Origin: JABDJZ01 sp047619685 | Lineage (GTDB): Bacteria; Bacteroidota; Rhodothermia; Rhodothermales; UBA10348 | Direction of reading: 5' to 3' | Assembly (NCBI GenBank): GCA_047619685.1 | Contig: JBLHLC010000032.1 | Location: forward strand, 1-44,036 | DNA length: 44,036 nucleotides | Made by a program: the position numbers and the translations under genes | Notes under the pieces: model-generated | Told to the model about the DNA's origin: nothing | The model's input: only the letters and a program-made list of their open reading frames with translations | Database searches by the model: none | In this document: positions 42,324 to 44,036 of the stretch, one piece after another | Numbering within the stretch: position 1 is the stretch's first letter | Layout of the letters: each line of letters starts with the position of its first letter

Positions 42324-43741
42324 CCGAGACCCGCAGGCTACCCGTTTTCGGTCGCTTCCACAATGTCCACATGGTGGGCATCGGTGGCATCGGCATGAGT
42401 TCGATTGCCGAAGTACTTCTGGTCCGCGGCTTTCAGGTATCCGGCTCAGACCTGTCCTCTTCGGATGTGACAGAGCGGCTGTCTTCGCTGGGGGCCCAGA
42501 TCTTCGAGGGCCATGAGGCCAGCCAGGTTGGCGATGCGCAGGTTGTGGTCTATTCCTCTGCCGTAGATCCCGACACCAATCCGGAAACCCGGGAAGCCCT
42601 CCGAAAACGTATTCCCCTGATTCCGCGGGCCGTCATGCTCGGCGAACTCATGCGGATGAAGTATGGGATCGGAATCGCAGGCACGCACGGAAAGACGACG
42701 ACGACATCGATGGCCGGCCTGGTTGTCGCGCAGGGCGGTTTTGATCCCACGATCATTGTGGGCGGCAAGGTATCGGTCTTCGGGTCAAACGCCGTGGCTG
42801 GCGAGGGAGACATCATCCTCGTGGAGGCGGATGAGTACGACCGCACCTTCCTCCGCTTGACGCCGTCCATGGCGGTGATAACCAACATAGAGGAAGAGCA
42901 CCTCGACATCTACAAGGATCTGGATGACCTCCTGGACTCGTTTGTTCAGTACGCGAATTCGGTCCCGTTTTTCGGCGTCGCGATCGTTTGTCTGGACGAC
43001 ATGAATGTCCAACGGATGGTGGGTCGTATCGACCGTCGTGTGGTCACCTACGGAACCAGTCGTCAGGCCGAGGTTCGTGCCGACCGAATCCAGCAGACCG
43101 GCCTTTCCATGGCATTCGACGTGGTACGCGGAGGCAAACGCCTTGGCGAAGTCTCTATCCAGACGCCGGGCCTGCACAACGTCCAGAATGCACTTGCGGC
43201 GGTGACCGTCGGGCTGGAGTTGGAAATACCATTTGAGACCATCGCGGCGGGCCTGGCTCGATTCACAGGGGTTCAGCGCAGGCTCCACGTGCTGGGGGAA
43301 GTAGGCGGCGTTCTTCTTGTTGACGACTACGCCCACCATCCCACCGAACTGGTGGCCACCCTGGACGCGGCCGTCAGGACTTGGCCAGATCGGCGGATTG
43401 TGGCTGTATTTCAGCCCCACCTGTACTCGCGCACGGACGATTTCAAGGAAGGGTTTGCACGGGCATTCTTCAACGCAGACGTCCTGGTGCTGACTGACGT
43501 GTTTGGGTCGCGGGAAATCGACGAAGGCCAGATCAGTGGCGCCACGGTGGCTCGACTCGCGCAATCCTATGGTCACCGGTCCGTGCATTACGTGCCGGAC
43601 AAGAAGGACCTGCCGTCGTATGTGGAGCGTCTGGCAGAGACTGATGACGTGATCATCACTATGGGTGCGGGCGATATCTGGCGGTACTCCAGAAAACTGA
43701 TGGAGTTGATCGAGGCCCAGGTGGCGGAGGGCACTCGATGA
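42320..43741 (+). CDS. murC: UDP-N-acetylmuramate--L-alanine ligase MurC
   Basis: A 473-residue Mur ligase that adds L-alanine to UDP-MurNAc. The N-terminal fold has M-V-G-I-G-G-I-G-M-S-S-I-A; the ATP loop is G-T-H-G-K-T-T-T (Lys125), with E-A-D-E-Y-D-R-T-F-L and N-I-E-E-E-H-L-D following and D-D-Y-A-H-H-P-T-E in the last domain. All are standard for MurC and separate it from Mpl by length. The ATG overlaps the murG stop and its own stop overlaps the ftsQ start. Confidence 0.97.
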   Translation: MTETRRLPVFGRFHNVHMVGIGGIGMSSIAEVLLVRGFQVSGSDLSSSDVTERLSSLGAQIFEGHEASQVGDAQVVVYSSAVDPDTNPETREALRKRIPLIPRAVMLGELMRMKYGIGIAGTHGKTTTTSMAGLVVAQGGFDPTIIVGGKVSVFGSNAVAGEGDIILVEADEYDRTFLRLTPSMAVITNIEEEHLDIYKDLDDLLDSFVQYANSVPFFGVAIVCLDDMNVQRMVGRIDRRVVTYGTSRQAEVRADRIQQTGLSMAFDVVRGGKRLGEVSIQTPGLHNVQNALAAVTVGLELEIPFETIAAGLARFTGVQRRLHVLGEVGGVLLVDDYAHHPTELVATLDAAVRTWPDRRIVAVFQPHLYSRTDDFKEGFARAFFNADVLVLTDVFGSREIDEGQISGATVARLAQSYGHRSVHYVPDKKDLPSYVERLAETDDVIITMGAGDIWRYSRKLMELIEAQVAEGTR

Positions 43742-44036
43742 AAGGAACCGTGGCCTTCTTTGGGACGATGGCAGTGGCCGTATTGCTGGGCTACATGGGA
43801 TGGCGATGGCTGGACGCCGTGGTGGTCGAGGCGATCACGGTGCGAGGAGCGGTCCATGCAGACTCGACCGCTATCGTTCAACTGACGGGAATAGAACTGG
43901 GATCGCCCATGAAGGCCGTTTCGGCGGAATTGGTAGCGGACCGGGTGCGCCGTCATCCGTGGGTTCAGGGGGCCTCCGTCTCAAGACAGCCCACCGGAAG
44001 CGTCCTGATTTCCATTCGGGAACGGGTGCCAGTCGT
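43738..44036 (+). CDS. ftsQ: FtsQ-like cell division protein, N-terminal part
   Basis: The first 99 residues of a gene cut by the window end. A short cytoplasmic start is followed by one membrane helix (about residues 4-24) and a POTRA-type segment: V-V-E-A-I-T-V-R-G, then the helix region and P-W-V-Q-G-A-S-V-S-R-Q-P-T-G-S-V-L-I-S-I-R-E-R-V-P. This pattern and the place after murC identify FtsQ, which links FtsL/FtsB to the early divisome. The ATG overlaps the murC stop by 4 nt. ftsA and ftsZ are expected next but are outside. Confidence 0.9.
   Translation, partial: MKGTVAFFGTMAVAVLLGYMGWRWLDAVVVEAITVRGAVHADSTAIVQLTGIELGSPMKAVSAELVADRVRRHPWVQGASVSRQPTGSVLISIRERVPV

Noticed and set aside
1..44036. 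Defence island, prophage, CRISPR array or secondary-metabolite cluster
   Set aside because: All larger frames are explained by housekeeping, envelope or repair genes; no phage, nuclease, toxin, Cas or synthase motifs and no regular short repeats were seen.
1..44036. tRNA or rRNA genes in the spacers
   Set aside because: No spacer shows a cloverleaf with the GTTCGAATC-type arm or conserved rRNA sequence.

Overview
The window looks like an origin-proximal piece of a high-GC (roughly 60 %, by eye) chromosome from the Bacteroidota in the wide sense, probably a Rhodothermales/Salinibacter-like lineage. The grounds are: a TTG-N19-TAnnTTTG promoter upstream of mraZ; a BatA-type N-terminal domain protein; a CBS-domain protein of the Bacteroidota type; a UvrA whose first zinc site lacks one CxxC pair; an FtsW with an E-D-L-S-T motif; few clear Shine-Dalgarno sequences; and the dcw gene order mraZ-rsmH-ftsL-ftsI-murE-mraY-murD-ftsW-murG-murC-ftsQ. 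I recognise this affiliation from memory and have not computed it.

Left part (1-9605). The 3' end of mnmE runs into mnmG and rsmG through 4-nt stop/start overlaps (tRNA wobble-uridine modification and 16S rRNA m7G527 methylation). A perfect 16-bp ParB-loading site (parS) is buried in the last codons of mnmG. A lone WYL-type regulator follows, convergent with a minus-strand murQ-mfd unit (cell-wall recycling etherase and transcription-repair coupling factor). recF diverges from murQ.

Middle part (9606-24817). This holds a lipoprotein M48 metalloprotease, a MaoC-like hydratase, a large MMPL/RND exporter convergent with two GT4 glycosyltransferases, a palindromic MITE-like repeat, uvrA, and a plus-strand set of BatA-like protein, small membrane protein and HflX. 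A CBS-ACT-like protein comes next.

Right part (24818-44036). gyrB is overlapped by a GT2 glycosyltransferase and followed by a GT4 glycosyltransferase and a methyltransferase, then pyrG. The complete early part of the division and cell-wall (dcw) cluster follows, driven by a promoter that overlaps three direct repeats for the MraZ repressor. The window ends inside ftsQ. MurE carries the DNPR motif expected for meso-diaminopimelate peptidoglycan.

Most genes are housekeeping. The items most worth a second look are the parS site inside mnmG, the MraZ operator with an added inverted half-site, the about 167-bp palindromic repeat, and the small unassigned membrane protein beside hflX. No rRNA, tRNA, CRISPR array, prophage, transposase or defence system was seen.
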